A stretch of 64,000 nucleotides of DNA from Paenibacillus lacisoli (GTDB taxonomy: Bacteria > Bacillota > Bacilli > Paenibacillales > Paenibacillaceae), in the NCBI RefSeq assembly GCF_030580655.1, contig NZ_JAUQTB010000002.1:310001-374000 (forward strand), in the 5' to 3' direction. The notes under the pieces are model-generated. The model worked only from the letters and a program-made list of their open reading frames with translations. It ran no database searches and was not told the DNA's origin. Both the position numbers and the translations under genes were made by a program. Shown here in pieces: positions 37,828 to 46,413 of this stretch; positions within the stretch are counted from its first letter, which is position 1, and each line of letters opens with the position of its first letter.

Positions 37828-39414
37828 ATGTACGGTAGATTGAACAGCGCCTGCCTGTATGGCATTGACGGCGTACAAATTGAGGTTGAGACCGATCTGT
37901 CCAACGGGCTTCCGATTACTCATATCATCGGCCTTCCCGATTCGGCCATTCGTGAAGCCGTCGAACGGGTCCGGGCGGCGATTAAGAATTGCGGTTATCA
38001 GTATCCATCACAGCGCGTAACGATTAATCTGGCCCCGGCCGACCTGCGTAAAGAGGGATCGGCATTCGATCTGGCCATCGCTCTCGGCCTGCTGACCACC
38101 AGCGGCCAATTGACTCTTCCCTCTCCAGACAGGACTCTTTTCATCGGAGAGCTGGCACTGGACGGAGCTGTCCGCCCCGTTGAAGGCGTTCTGTCCATGG
38201 TTGATTTGGCTAGGCGCCAAGGCTTTCACTCTGTTCTGCTGCCGGCAGCCAATACCTCCGAAGCCGGACTGATCTCCGGAATTAATATATACGCCTTGTC
38301 TCACCTGCGCGAATTAGTTCCTCCAGGCTGCAATAGGACGGAATTCAAGCAGGGTGAAACGAAGGAGCCTCTGGTTCTGCCGGATTATAATCACCTGGCT
38401 GTGAGGAATTCAACCGAATCAGGTTCTCTAACTATTCATCCTGATTCTATCCTATCAGATTCACCCGAAGACTACAGTGATGTAATCGGCCAGCAGCATG
38501 TGAAGCGAGCCATGACTATTGCCGCTGCAGGCATGCACAATATTATGCTCGTTGGACCGCCAGGCACTGGTAAAACCATGCTGATCCGGCGGCTCCCCAC
38601 CATTCTCCCTCCTCTGACCGAGGACGAGGCGCTGGAGGTTACCAAAATATTAAGTGCTGCCGGTAAATTAAAAGAAACGGCTGCACTCACACGGCTTCGT
38701 CCCTTCCGTTCACCGCATCATACCATCTCGGCCGGCGGACTCATCGGAGGCGGGTCTGTTCCCAAGCCGGGCGAAGTCAGTCTGGCACATCGAGGTATTC
38801 TATTCCTGGATGAGCTTCCGGAGTTCAGCCGCTCTGTGCTTGAAGTTCTCCGCCAGCCTCTTGAGGATCGACAGGTGACAATCAGCCGTTCCCGCGCGGT
38901 CTTCACATTTCCCGCTCATTTCATGCTGGCGGCTTCGATGAATCCCTGTCACTGCGGGTATTTAGGCTCCAGCCGCTGTACCTGTTCTCCAGCCCGCCTG
39001 GCACAGTATCGTTCCCGTCTGTCAGGACCGCTGCTGGATCGGATCGACCTGCAGGTGGATGTGCCTCGTCCGGAGGAATGGCGCTCTGTAGCTCCGGGTA
39101 TGTCTTCAGCAGAGATGCGGGCAGCCGTGATGTCTGCCCGCAGCATTCAGGCTCAGCGGTTTCGCGGGCTGCCTTTGTCCTGGAACAGCGAGCTGTCCGG
39201 CCGCCTGCTGCGCCGTTATACATTATTGGGAAGCGATGCCGAGCAGTTCCTGCAGGGAACGATGGAAGCCCTGGGACTCAGCATGAGGGCTTACGACAGA
39301 GTGCTGAAGCTGGCCCGGACGATAGCTGATCTGGACCATTCGGCTGCCATCAGCAGAGCACATGTTGCTGAAGCGATCCAATACCGGAACCTGGATATGA
39401 AGCTGGTTCATTGA
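37828..39414 (+). CDS. YifB/ComM-family Mg-chelatase-like AAA+ ATPase
   Basis: This 528-residue protein has an N-terminal Lon-like ChlI domain (residues 1-170), an AAA+ core with Walker A VGPPGTGKTMLIRRLP and Walker B GILFLDELPEF, a Cys-rich loop NPCHCGYLGSSRCTCSP and a C-terminal Mg_chelatase_C domain. Haemophilus and Vibrio ComM are branch-migration helicases in natural transformation; whether this homologue does the same is inference. The ATG at 37828 has GAGGTG eight bases upstream. It is flanked by its own promoter and lies 4 kb from dprA. Confidence 0.92.
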   Translation: MYGRLNSACLYGIDGVQIEVETDLSNGLPITHIIGLPDSAIREAVERVRAAIKNCGYQYPSQRVTINLAPADLRKEGSAFDLAIALGLLTTSGQLTLPSPDRTLFIGELALDGAVRPVEGVLSMVDLARRQGFHSVLLPAANTSEAGLISGINIYALSHLRELVPPGCNRTEFKQGETKEPLVLPDYNHLAVRNSTESGSLTIHPDSILSDSPEDYSDVIGQQHVKRAMTIAAAGMHNIMLVGPPGTGKTMLIRRLPTILPPLTEDEALEVTKILSAAGKLKETAALTRLRPFRSPHHTISAGGLIGGGSVPKPGEVSLAHRGILFLDELPEFSRSVLEVLRQPLEDRQVTISRSRAVFTFPAHFMLAASMNPCHCGYLGSSRCTCSPARLAQYRSRLSGPLLDRIDLQVDVPRPEEWRSVAPGMSSAEMRAAVMSARSIQAQRFRGLPLSWNSELSGRLLRRYTLLGSDAEQFLQGTMEALGLSMRAYDRVLKLARTIADLDHSAAISRAHVAEAIQYRNLDMKLVH

Positions 39415-39475
39415 GCCATGTCCGGTGCTGTCAAGCCCTTGGAAGCAGGGAGAAGCCAGCAGGTGATTGAATATA

Positions 39476-39503
39476 TAAAAATCCCCGGTCTAAAGACCGG
39501 GGA
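39476..39503 (-). terminator. Terminator after nitroreductase gene
   Basis: Nine-pair stem CCCCGGTCT/AGACCGGGG with a two-base core, followed by TTTTTA on the minus strand. On the plus strand there is no T run, so it mainly serves the minus-strand gene. Confidence 0.8.
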
Positions 39504-39523
39504 CTCACAACAATTCATAAGTT

Positions 39524-40075
39524 TTATGAATCAAACACCGTCATTTTCTCAGAAGCCGGCGTACGCTGCTGCGGTTTAGGTACAACGTCCGGATATCCCG
39601 CATAAATCATGCCCACCACTCGCTCGCCCGGCTTGATCCCTAGATACTCGCGGAACTTCGGAGCATAAAGGAACGGCTTCGTAACCCAGAAGGTCCCAAC
39701 GCCTTCACTCCAGGCCGCCAGCATAAAGTTCTGAATCAGCGCACTGACTGCCGCATAATCTTCATCCCAAATGACTTGACGAGGGTCTTCTTTCATAACG
39801 AATAGAATTTCGGCCGGAATCTCCTTCACGCCAGCAAATTTATGATCCTCTCCCAGCTCTGCCGAAATGGCATCATACAGTTTGCTCCGTCCCTCTCCAG
39901 AGAAAACGATAAAACGCCAGGGCTCACGCAGCTTGTGATTAGGCGCCCACACGGCCGTATCCAGCAGCTCAGTAATCTTCTCCACCGTTAACGGCTGATC
40001 AGTAAATTTCTTAACAGTCCTGCGTCCGCGTATCACTTCCTGCACCGTTTCTGTATGTAAATGCGAATCCTTCAT
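39524..40075 (-). CDS. Nitroreductase-family flavoprotein
   Basis: This 183-residue FMN-dependent oxidoreductase of the nitroreductase fold shows the family features RGRRTVKKF, the APNHKLREPWRFIVF phosphate/flavin region and GVGTFWVTKPF. The substrate is unknown. The ATG at 40075 has AAAGGGG upstream. A Fur-box-like sequence lies about 65 bases upstream, suggesting iron control, unlike the neighbours. Confidence 0.88.
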   Translation of the reverse strand: MKDSHLHTETVQEVIRGRRTVKKFTDQPLTVEKITELLDTAVWAPNHKLREPWRFIVFSGEGRSKLYDAISAELGEDHKFAGVKEIPAEILFVMKEDPRQVIWDEDYAAVSALIQNFMLAAWSEGVGTFWVTKPFLYAPKFREYLGIKPGERVVGMIYAGYPDVVPKPQQRTPASEKMTVFDS

Positions 40076-40137
40076 GTTACTTCCCCTTTCCAGGATCATG
40101 ACCTGCACACGTTTGGTGCACATCGTCCATAACTAAT

Positions 40138-40152
40138 TGAAAATCATTATCA
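40138..40152. promoter_or_regulatory. Fur-box-like operator
   Basis: TGAAAATCATTATCA on the plus strand matches the Bacillus 7-1-7 Fur motif TGATAATNATTATCA at 13 of 14 defined positions, and extends outward to TTGA...TCAA. It lies 63 bases upstream of the nitroreductase start. I could not find a convincingly spaced -35/-10 pair around it. Confidence 0.55.
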
Positions 40153-40355
40153 ATGGCTACATCTACATGCTACTATATGTTTCAAATTAAAGTCAAATTC
40201 CTGTGACCGTTATCATCCTCTTCGGCCCGCTTCCCTCTCCATAACCCCATCTACTCAAAGCAATGGTTCACTCTCCGCTTTCCTATAAGGATCTATGTAC
40301 TTCCCAGCAGCCTCCGTCTGTCTCTGTCTGCCATTTTATCGGTCGTCCCCATGCA
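40153..40355. other. Non-coding gap between nitroreductase and yraN
   Basis: Apart from the Fur-like box on its left and the yraN terminator on its right, I see no gene, repeat or RNA motif in this stretch. Confidence 0.6.
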
Positions 40356-40390
40356 CAAAAAAAATGCCCTCCGGTTACACGGAAAGGCAT
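40356..40390 (-). terminator. Terminator after yraN
   Basis: Stem ATGCCTTTCCG/CGGAGGGCAT (minus strand, G-T pairs) with a six-base loop and a T8 run. It ends the rbgA-distal rnhB-ylqG-ylqH-yraN set. Confidence 0.85.
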
Positions 40391-40408
40391 CTGTATCAAT
40401 ATCCCGCC

Positions 40409-40783
40409 TTAAAAGGCGCTGATAATATGCTGAATTTCAAACTCCAAGGGAAATCTGCCGAATTGAACGGTGATGACATCGAAGCGAAGCGATCTGTCCT
40501 GGTTATGGAATCCTGTCTGGTGTACATATATGGCGGCCGTAGAGCGAACCTGATTGATCTTGCGGGCATCAATAGACTCGGCGGCTGTACCAAAGCCGGA
40601 GCCTGTCCGGCTGCGAACTTCAATCATAACCAGTGAATGGTCTGCTTCAGCAATCAGGTCAAGCTCACCGCTGCGGCAGCGCCAGTTGCGCTCCAGAATG
40701 CGGTATCCCCGCTTCTCCAGGTACAGGGCCGCCTGCTGTTCCCCTGTTTTCCCCACTTCCTGGCGGCTGGGTCTCTTCACCAT
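40409..40783 (-). CDS. YraN-family (UPF0102) putative endonuclease
   Basis: This 124-residue predicted Holliday-junction-resolvase-like nuclease has the typical start RQEVGKTGEQQAALYLEKRGY, the acidic/Lys core GELDLIAEADHSLVMIEVRSR and the KINQVRSTAAIYV helix. The biochemical role is not established. Its ATG overlaps the end of ylqH by seven bases. Confidence 0.92.
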   Translation of the reverse strand: MVKRPSRQEVGKTGEQQAALYLEKRGYRILERNWRCRSGELDLIAEADHSLVMIEVRSRTGSGFGTAAESIDARKINQVRSTAAIYVHQTGFHNQDRSLRFDVITVQFGRFPLEFEIQHIISAF

Positions 40784-41082
40784 GACGATGTATCCCCTCT
40801 GGCCTTCTGGTCCGCCCGGTAAATATAGGTCAGCACCTCCGCCACCAGCTGATACAGCTCAACAGGAATCTGCTCATCCAGATCCAGCTTGGACAGGACC
40901 TCTACCAGCGCAGCATCCTCCTGGACCGGAATGCCATGATCCATGGCTTTCTCCAGAATTTTATCTGCGACACGCCCAGATCCTTTGGCCACAACGACTG
41001 GCGCCTCCATCTGACCGGGCGTATACTTGAGTGCGACTGCCCGCTTCACAGCAGGCGGAGTTTTGGAATCCGGTTCGCTCAT
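40777..41082 (-). CDS. FlhB C-domain paralogue (FlhX/YlqH)
   Basis: This 101-residue protein matches only the cytoplasmic domain of FlhB after its autocleavage site. It shares AVALKY, MEAP, VVAKG and LVAEVLTYIYRAD-type motifs with FlhB residues 279-355 but lacks the NPTH motif and all membrane helices. In Helicobacter FlhX can replace the cleaved FlhB fragment (literature knowledge). Its ATG overlaps the stop of the FliK-like gene as ATGA, which ties both to export switching. Confidence 0.88.
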   Translation of the reverse strand: MSEPDSKTPPAVKRAVALKYTPGQMEAPVVVAKGSGRVADKILEKAMDHGIPVQEDAALVEVLSKLDLDEQIPVELYQLVAEVLTYIYRADQKARGDTSSW

Positions 41083-43118
41083 ATTTTGACATCGACCCCT
41101 TTGTATGTGTCCGGGATGTAGGCCTGAGCCGCAGATTGCGCTGTCTCCTGAACCCGGGTCCGCTCAGGAAGAGGCAGTGATTTCAGAGACAGCAGCTGAT
41201 AACCCATGCCTGACAAAGCGCGGCCAATCTCTTCTTTGCCGTTCTGGAGCAGCGCTTCCGCCCATTCCTGATCATTATGGACCTTGAGGGTTACGATCCG
41301 GTCAACGACATGGACATCCACCAGAGTAGGGCCCAGCGCCTTCATATCCAGATCAAACCACAGGCGGCAGTTTGAAGCATCGAGCTCCCCCCGTTTACCG
41401 CGGCGGGATTGAACCTGAACCGATGCGGTGACCTCCCCATCCGGGCCAACAAACGGCACAAAGAGATGCATCTGGGCAAAGGGAGCTGCTTTATCGTTAT
41501 TTAACAGCAGCTGCTGACCGGTCAGGCTTTGAACGACCTGCTGCACGGTTTCCTTCAGCTGGGGCGGCACGTCGTCACTGCCCAGCAGCTGCAGCAGCGT
41601 TCCCTTCAGGCTGTCCGGTGCGGCTGGCTGTGCAGCCGCCTCCACCGGGCCGTCCCCAAGCGGGGACGCTGCCAGAGCAGCCGCTTCACCTGCGGCTGCT
41701 CGCTGCGGCGGCGCGGGCACAGCCGCCGCCTGCGGATGCTGCGCGGCTACTGCCGCCGCGCGCAGCGACTGCTGCTCGTGCTCCGCGCCGAGCAGCTTAA
41801 GCACCCGGCCCACCCACGGCTCTGCCGGTGGGGCGGGTGCCGCTGCTGCCCTGCCGGAGGCGGCAGCAGTTGGTTCAGCCGCCGGCTCGGGCGGCTGGGC
41901 GGCGCTGCGCAGCTCCTGCAGCAGCGCCAGCACCTTTTGTGCCAGCGTCCCGGCGGCTGGCACTGCTGCCGCAGCGGCTGGCTGCGGCGCGCGGTTCCCG
42001 GCGGACGGTTCCGCCGGAAGGTGCGGTTCGGCGGTGTCCACGGGCACCGCCGCCGATGCGCCCGCTGAAGCGGAGCCAGCGGGCTTCCCGGCCGGCTGCG
42101 GGACAGCAGCCGGTTGACCGTCAGGCACGGACGTCGTCGTGCCTGCAGTGCGCGCAGGTATATTCTCCTGCGCCGCGGTGGCTGCCGGTTGTTGCGGTAG
42201 CGGCACAGCTTCCGCTTCCTCCACGGCAGCGGCACCGGTGGAAGAGCCTGCAGGAAGGTTCGGCTTTCCGTCTGGAGCGCCTGCCGGTGTGCGGACTTTC
42301 CCATCCGGGAAGCCTGCAGGAGCGGGCATGTGTCCACCTAAAGGTGCAGGCTCTGCTGCATCTGCTGATACAGAGGCAGCAGGCAGTGGCGTGGAGGCGG
42401 CTGCTGGTACAGCGGCGGCCTTAGCTGCATTGGGCGCGGCTGCAGCAGATGCCGTGCCGCTCGGCTGCGGTTGAGACATGCCGGCAGCAGATGCCATATT
42501 CTTCCCCGGTGGTGCTGATAACTCGGAATTCAGGGTCTGCAGCTGTTCTTCCAAGGCCGCCAGCAGCTGATGAAGCGGAGGACCGAAGATGGTCTGCTGC
42601 AGCCCTTTAATGCTCTCTCCCGTTACAGGAAGTCCCCGCTGAAGGGCAACTGAAGCCGACTGAACCCACTCATCCAGCGGTACCGATGGCGGTTTAAACT
42701 GAAGCGTCCCACGCAGCAGTTCCGCGTTCTCCTTCGTCAGGGGAATACCGCTTTGGTTCATGGCCAGAATCAATTCCTGATTGGGTTTAGTATTCGGCAG
42801 TTCCAGGGCTTCCATGACCTCCCCCAGTGTCTGGGCCGGAATTACAACATTAGATGCATTCGACAAAGGCTTAAGGGTTGGCAAATTGCTATCTCCCTGC
42901 GGCTCAACCTGAAGCAGGGTCGTCTGCCCTTCCTGCAGGGGTGTTTCCAGCTTCGCCTTCACCTGTACTCCCTGGATCTGCAGCACCGCTTCATTCCCCT
43001 CTTCATTCACCTTAAGCACAGTGCCCCGAACAACCTGGCCGCTCTGCAGTTCCAATTGTCTGGGTTCTCCAGGCTTGCTGTCCCCCAGCAGGCCTCTGAT
43101 GACGGAACCGATATTCAT
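41079..43118 (-). CDS. Second FliK-like protein (YlqG), Ala/Pro-rich centre
   Basis: This 679-residue protein has an N-terminal conserved part (1-190, starting NIGSVIRGLLGDSK), a very GC-rich Ala/Pro/Gly/Gln low-complexity centre (about 195-480), and a conserved C-terminal domain (about 530-650: LRxWFDLDMKALGPTLVDVHVVDRI) similar to FliK C-domains. It may be a hook-length or export-control factor; that role is inferred from its neighbour. B. subtilis ylqG sits at the same place. GGAGGGG precedes the ATG. Confidence 0.85.
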   Translation of the reverse strand: MNIGSVIRGLLGDSKPGEPRQLELQSGQVVRGTVLKVNEEGNEAVLQIQGVQVKAKLETPLQEGQTTLLQVEPQGDSNLPTLKPLSNASNVVIPAQTLGEVMEALELPNTKPNQELILAMNQSGIPLTKENAELLRGTLQFKPPSVPLDEWVQSASVALQRGLPVTGESIKGLQQTIFGPPLHQLLAALEEQLQTLNSELSAPPGKNMASAAGMSQPQPSGTASAAAAPNAAKAAAVPAAASTPLPAASVSADAAEPAPLGGHMPAPAGFPDGKVRTPAGAPDGKPNLPAGSSTGAAAVEEAEAVPLPQQPAATAAQENIPARTAGTTTSVPDGQPAAVPQPAGKPAGSASAGASAAVPVDTAEPHLPAEPSAGNRAPQPAAAAAVPAAGTLAQKVLALLQELRSAAQPPEPAAEPTAAASGRAAAAPAPPAEPWVGRVLKLLGAEHEQQSLRAAAVAAQHPQAAAVPAPPQRAAAGEAAALAASPLGDGPVEAAAQPAAPDSLKGTLLQLLGSDDVPPQLKETVQQVVQSLTGQQLLLNNDKAAPFAQMHLFVPFVGPDGEVTASVQVQSRRGKRGELDASNCRLWFDLDMKALGPTLVDVHVVDRIVTLKVHNDQEWAEALLQNGKEEIGRALSGMGYQLLSLKSLPLPERTRVQETAQSAAQAYIPDTYKGVDVKI

Positions 43119-43228
43119 CTCACCCCTCCTTATTTACCAAGTCCCGAGGATATAGTGTTACAGCTGTACAACTCATCTCCGAAATGGACTGATACATTCG
43201 TTTTTAACTAATTTGCTCTATGAAGAAT

Positions 43229-43236
43229 ATATCGGC
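43229..43236 (-). promoter_or_regulatory. Possible sigma-D -10 upstream of ylqG
   Basis: The minus strand reads GCCGATAT, identical to the sigma-D (SigD/FliA) -10 consensus, 111 bases before the FliK-like gene. The -35 is poor: CAAA at 17 bases or AAAT at 16. The same octamer also occurs by chance before fabF, so this is tentative. Confidence 0.35.
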
Positions 43237-43351
43237 TGAAGCCTCCGCTTTGATTTGCTAACCCGAGAGCAGCACATACAGCACACTGTCCGGACCTGGG
43301 AAAATGCCCTTTTTTGCATTTGCATCCTTTTACGATGCCATCCTCTTACAT

Positions 43352-43978
43352 CTACAGATCAAATAAGGTTGGCTGCTCCAGCAGCAAATTACCCAGGAAG
43401 CTGCGGCGGTGCAGCGGCGTCGGTCCCAGTGCGAGAATCTGTTCCCGGTGCAGCTTCGTCGCATAACCTTTATGTACAGCAATGCCGTATTCTGGATAGC
43501 GGGCTTCCCACTCTCCCTTGCACAGCCGGTCCCTCGTGACTTTAGCTATGATTGAGGCGGCACCAATCGATTGGCTGTTTGCATCCCCTTTAATAATCGC
43601 CAGCTGGGGCAGCGGAAGATCGACCTTCTCCGCATCGACGAGCAGATAATCCGGAACAGGATCCAGTGCCTCAACCGCACGCTTCATCGCCAACCTGGCG
43701 GCCTGTTTGATATTAATCCGGTCTATAGTCTCCACGTCGACATGGCCGACACCTACAGACAGCGCTTCTTTCATAATCTGATCATACAGAAGCTCCCGTT
43801 TTTTCTCGGACAGCTTCTTGGAGTCATCGACCCCCTCCAGAACCAGTCCTTCCGGGAGAATAACCGCAGCGGCAACGACATCGCCAAACAAGCACCCTCG
43901 TCCAACTTCGTCTACACCCGCCACACGGTGATACTGCTGGTTCCAGCACTCTTTCTCATATTGCAGCAAATCTGTCAT
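43352..43978 (-). CDS. rnhB: RNase HII
   Basis: This 208-residue enzyme removes ribonucleotides from DNA. Catalytic Asp23-Glu24 lie in GVDEVGRG and a further Asp in LLVDAEKVDLP; VDDSKKLSEKKRE and SIGAASIIAKVTRD are typical. The loop that usually reads GRGPLAGPV is GRGCLFGDV here. The protein is also shorter at its N-terminus than B. subtilis RnhB (255). Confidence 0.95.
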   Translation of the reverse strand: MTDLLQYEKECWNQQYHRVAGVDEVGRGCLFGDVVAAAVILPEGLVLEGVDDSKKLSEKKRELLYDQIMKEALSVGVGHVDVETIDRINIKQAARLAMKRAVEALDPVPDYLLVDAEKVDLPLPQLAIIKGDANSQSIGAASIIAKVTRDRLCKGEWEARYPEYGIAVHKGYATKLHREQILALGPTPLHRRSFLGNLLLEQPTLFDL

Positions 43979-44113
43979 CTCTTAACCCACCTGCTTCTTT
44001 CACGGTTAGAACCTGTTTGTCTTTCAGCTTACCACAGCCTGTAAATCGGGGGTAGCCTCCTGCAAAAATGCAGTTTTCCCACTGCTTCACAAATACTGTT
44101 CATGCATTCCAAT

Positions 44114-44144
44114 AAAAAATCCCGCACTCCATCAGGAGTGCGGG
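44114..44144 (-). terminator. Terminator after rbgA
   Basis: Perfect ten-pair stem CCCGCACTCC/GGAGTGCGGG with a four-base loop, followed on the minus strand by ATTTTTTATT, about 48 bases after the rbgA stop. Confidence 0.9.
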
Positions 44145-44191
44145 AGGTGCTTCCTTCCCTGGCTTGTCAGCCGGTTACCACACATTCGGAA

Positions 44192-45058
44192 TTAATAAGG
44201 GGCCTCCATAGAGTAACGCCCCATTTTGCCGGCACGAAGCTCGCGCAGGATTGTACGTGATGCTTTCTCCAGATCGACACGGCCTCCGCCCATCAGGCAG
44301 CCGCGTTTACGGCCGACCGCCTCCATGACAGCGACTATCTGATCCGGCTCCTCCAGCTCCTCCGGCTTCTCTTTCAGTTCAAAGCGGTCGGCAAAAGGCT
44401 CCCAGTAATATTGCACGAGATATTTTACCGCATAGAAGGCAACTTCTTCGACGTTCAAGATCTCTTCCTTGATCGCACCGGTAACGGCCAGGCGATAGCC
44501 GACATTCTGATCCTCAAACTTCGGCCACAGTATACCTGGGGTATCCAGCAGTTCCATTTCCGTTCCGACTTTGATCCACTGCTGGCCTTTCGTTACGCCC
44601 GGACGGTCACCGGTTGCCGCGATGTTTCGGCCTGCCAGCCGGTTAATCAAGGTTGATTTACCCACGTTAGGAATTCCGACAATCAATGCTCGGATCGGAC
44701 GCGGATTTTTGATCCCCTTGGCCAGCTGCTTATCAATTTTGTCCTTCATCAAGAGACGTGCCTGTACCGGCAGGTCCTTCACACCGGTACCCGTTGCTGC
44801 ATCCAGCGGCAGTGCCGTCAGTCCCTGTTCCTTGAATTCGGCTATCCACTGTTTGGTTACTTCTGGATCTGCCAGATCCGCTTTATTCATGACTACTATA
44901 CGCGGCTTGCCCTGCAAAATCTCATCAATCATCGGATTGCGGCTTGACTGGGGCAGCCGGGCATCAATCAGTTCGATCACCAGATCGATCAGCTTCAGCT
45001 TCTCTTGAATCTGGCGGCGCGCTTTGGTCATATGGCCGGGAAACCATTGTATCGTCAC
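44192..45058 (-). CDS. rbgA: RbgA (YlqF) 50S assembly GTPase
   Basis: This 288-residue circularly permuted GTPase is needed late in large-subunit assembly. The order is G4 (NKAD), then G1 ([14 protein letters not shown]), then G3 (DTPG), with a C-terminal helical domain. GTG at 45058 gives the N-terminus [12 protein letters not shown] seen in B. subtilis and has GAGG eight bases upstream. The first in-frame GTG at 45067 overlaps that site. Confidence 0.95.
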   Translation of the reverse strand: MTIQWFPGHMTKARRQIQEKLKLIDLVIELIDARLPQSSRNPMIDEILQGKPRIVVMNKADLADPEVTKQWIAEFKEQGLTALPLDAATGTGVKDLPVQARLLMKDKIDKQLAKGIKNPRPIRALIVGIPNVGKSTLINRLAGRNIAATGDRPGVTKGQQWIKVGTEMELLDTPGILWPKFEDQNVGYRLAVTGAIKEEILNVEEVAFYAVKYLVQYYWEPFADRFELKEKPEELEEPDQIVAVMEAVGRKRGCLMGGGRVDLEKASRTILRELRAGKMGRYSMEAPY

Positions 45059-45099
45059 GGTCATCACCTCGCTGTCTGTCCTAGTACAATTCTAATACA

Positions 45100-45774
45100 T
45101 TAATATTTGTGTTTGATCCACTGAATATCCTTGACTGGCCAGAAAATCACATCTGCGCGGCCAATCACTTCCTTCAGTGAGATATAGCCGATCATACGGC
45201 TGTCATTGCTGTTTGGACGGTTGTCACCCATCACGAAGATATGTCCTTCCGGTACTACACCTTCCGGGAAATCCTTATCGTTATAAGTGGTACCATTCGC
45301 CTTCGCCTGATCAATACGACCCTGGATGTAAGGCTCGGAAATTTTCTTGCCGTTAACCAGAACCTCGTCGCCCTCAACCTCAACTTTGTCACCTGCAACA
45401 GCGATAACACGCTTGATGAAGTCTCTGCCTTCTTCCGGCACATGGAACACCACGACCTCGCCGCGCTGCGGTGCCCGGAAATCATACAGGATCTCATTCA
45501 CGATAATTCGCTCGCCTGTCTCAAAGTTTGGATTCATGGAAGGTCCGTCTACAATAAACGGCTTGAATAACAGCCATCGAATCAATATAACCAGTACGAC
45601 TGCGATAATGATGGCTTTTAACCATTCTACAGCTTCATTCTTCGGCTTCTTGGCTCGTTTGCCTGCAGGTGCTTCCACAAGTTGGTCCTGCGTGCTGACT
45701 GTTCCCTCCGGCTGCTCAGGACCTTCATAATCATCCGTTCTTCCCGAAGTTCCTTGTTGAATATCACGATCCAT
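45100..45774 (-). CDS. lepB: Signal peptidase I
   Basis: This 224-residue membrane protease of the SipS type cleaves signal peptides outside the membrane. An acidic cytoplasmic tail (1-48) precedes one transmembrane helix (about 52-70). The catalytic Ser79 (DGPSMNP) and Lys121 (FIKRVIAVAGD), plus the GDNRPNSNDSR box, are present. B. subtilis has no lep gene at this position between rplS and rbgA. Confidence 0.96.
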   Translation of the reverse strand: MDRDIQQGTSGRTDDYEGPEQPEGTVSTQDQLVEAPAGKRAKKPKNEAVEWLKAIIIAVVLVILIRWLLFKPFIVDGPSMNPNFETGERIIVNEILYDFRAPQRGEVVVFHVPEEGRDFIKRVIAVAGDKVEVEGDEVLVNGKKISEPYIQGRIDQAKANGTTYNDKDFPEGVVPEGHIFVMGDNRPNSNDSRMIGYISLKEVIGRADVIFWPVKDIQWIKHKY

Positions 45775-45922
45775 GATTCACCGTCCTTCCCGGGTTTCAT
45801 TCCCCGTCTAATCTGTACAGGATGCATTCGTCCTATGTTAGAAGCTACATACATATTTAGCAGCTATGTCATATCATACTATCCGAAGATATCCAATTAC
45901 AAATAAGCAAAAAAAATATGTA

Positions 45923-45956
45923 GAAAAACGAAAAGGGCTTGTAAACAAGCCCTTCC
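45923..45956 (-). terminator. Terminator after rplS
   Basis: Nine-pair stem AAGGGCTTG/CAAGCCCTT with a four-base loop, then TTTTCGTTTTT on the minus strand, 13 bases after the rplS stop. Confidence 0.88.
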
Positions 45957-45968
45957 GTTATCGCCATA

Positions 45969-46313
45969 TTAGCGGCGAATCTCTTTAATTCTCGCTGCTT
46001 TACCGCGCAGTTCACGAAGATAATAAAGCTTCGCACGACGCACTTTACCACGGCGAGCCACTTCGATTTTATCGATTTTCGGGGAATGAAGCGGGAAAGT
46101 TCTTTCCACACCTACACCGTAAGAAATTTTACGAACTGTAAAAGTCTCACTGATTCCGCCGCCACGACGTTTAATAACTACACCTTCAAACAGCTGAACG
46201 CGTTCACGAGTTCCCTCGATAACCTTAACGTGCACTTTCAAAGTGTCACCAGGACGAAAGCTCGGAAGATCTTTGCGCAGTTGTTCTTCAGTAATCGCTT
46301 GTACGATATTCAT
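45969..46313 (-). CDS. rplS: Ribosomal protein L19
   Basis: This 114-residue large-subunit protein at the 30S-50S interface has typical segments: [42 protein letters not shown] and the terminal [17 protein letters not shown]. It is separated from trmD by a plus-strand ORF and has its own promoter and leader, unlike in B. subtilis. Confidence 0.98.
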   Translation of the reverse strand: MNIVQAITEEQLRKDLPSFRPGDTLKVHVKVIEGTRERVQLFEGVVIKRRGGGISETFTVRKISYGVGVERTFPLHSPKIDKIEVARRGKVRRAKLYYLRELRGKAARIKEIRR

Positions 46314-46407
46314 CTAGGACTCCCTCCTTCCGTACAGGTGTTCATACTTCTTCCGGAAACTCTGGTTTCCATCATCATCTGTAGAGGACCACCGTATTCC
46401 ACACAAC
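46314..46407 (-). ncRNA. Putative L19 leader RNA
   Basis: The roughly 94-base transcript leader before rplS can form a GGAAAC-CAGA-GTTTCC hairpin and further pairings around CGGTGGTCCTCTACAG. Firmicute rplS genes often carry a structured L19 autoregulatory leader. I infer this from position and structure only; I could not compare it with the Rfam model. Confidence 0.45.
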
Positions 46408-46413
46408 AGACTT

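Noticed and set aside
41529..42424. Several long plus-strand frames in the GC-rich centre of the FliK-like gene
   Set aside because: High GC removes stop codons in all frames; the proteins are Arg/Cys/Leu-rich and have no start signals.
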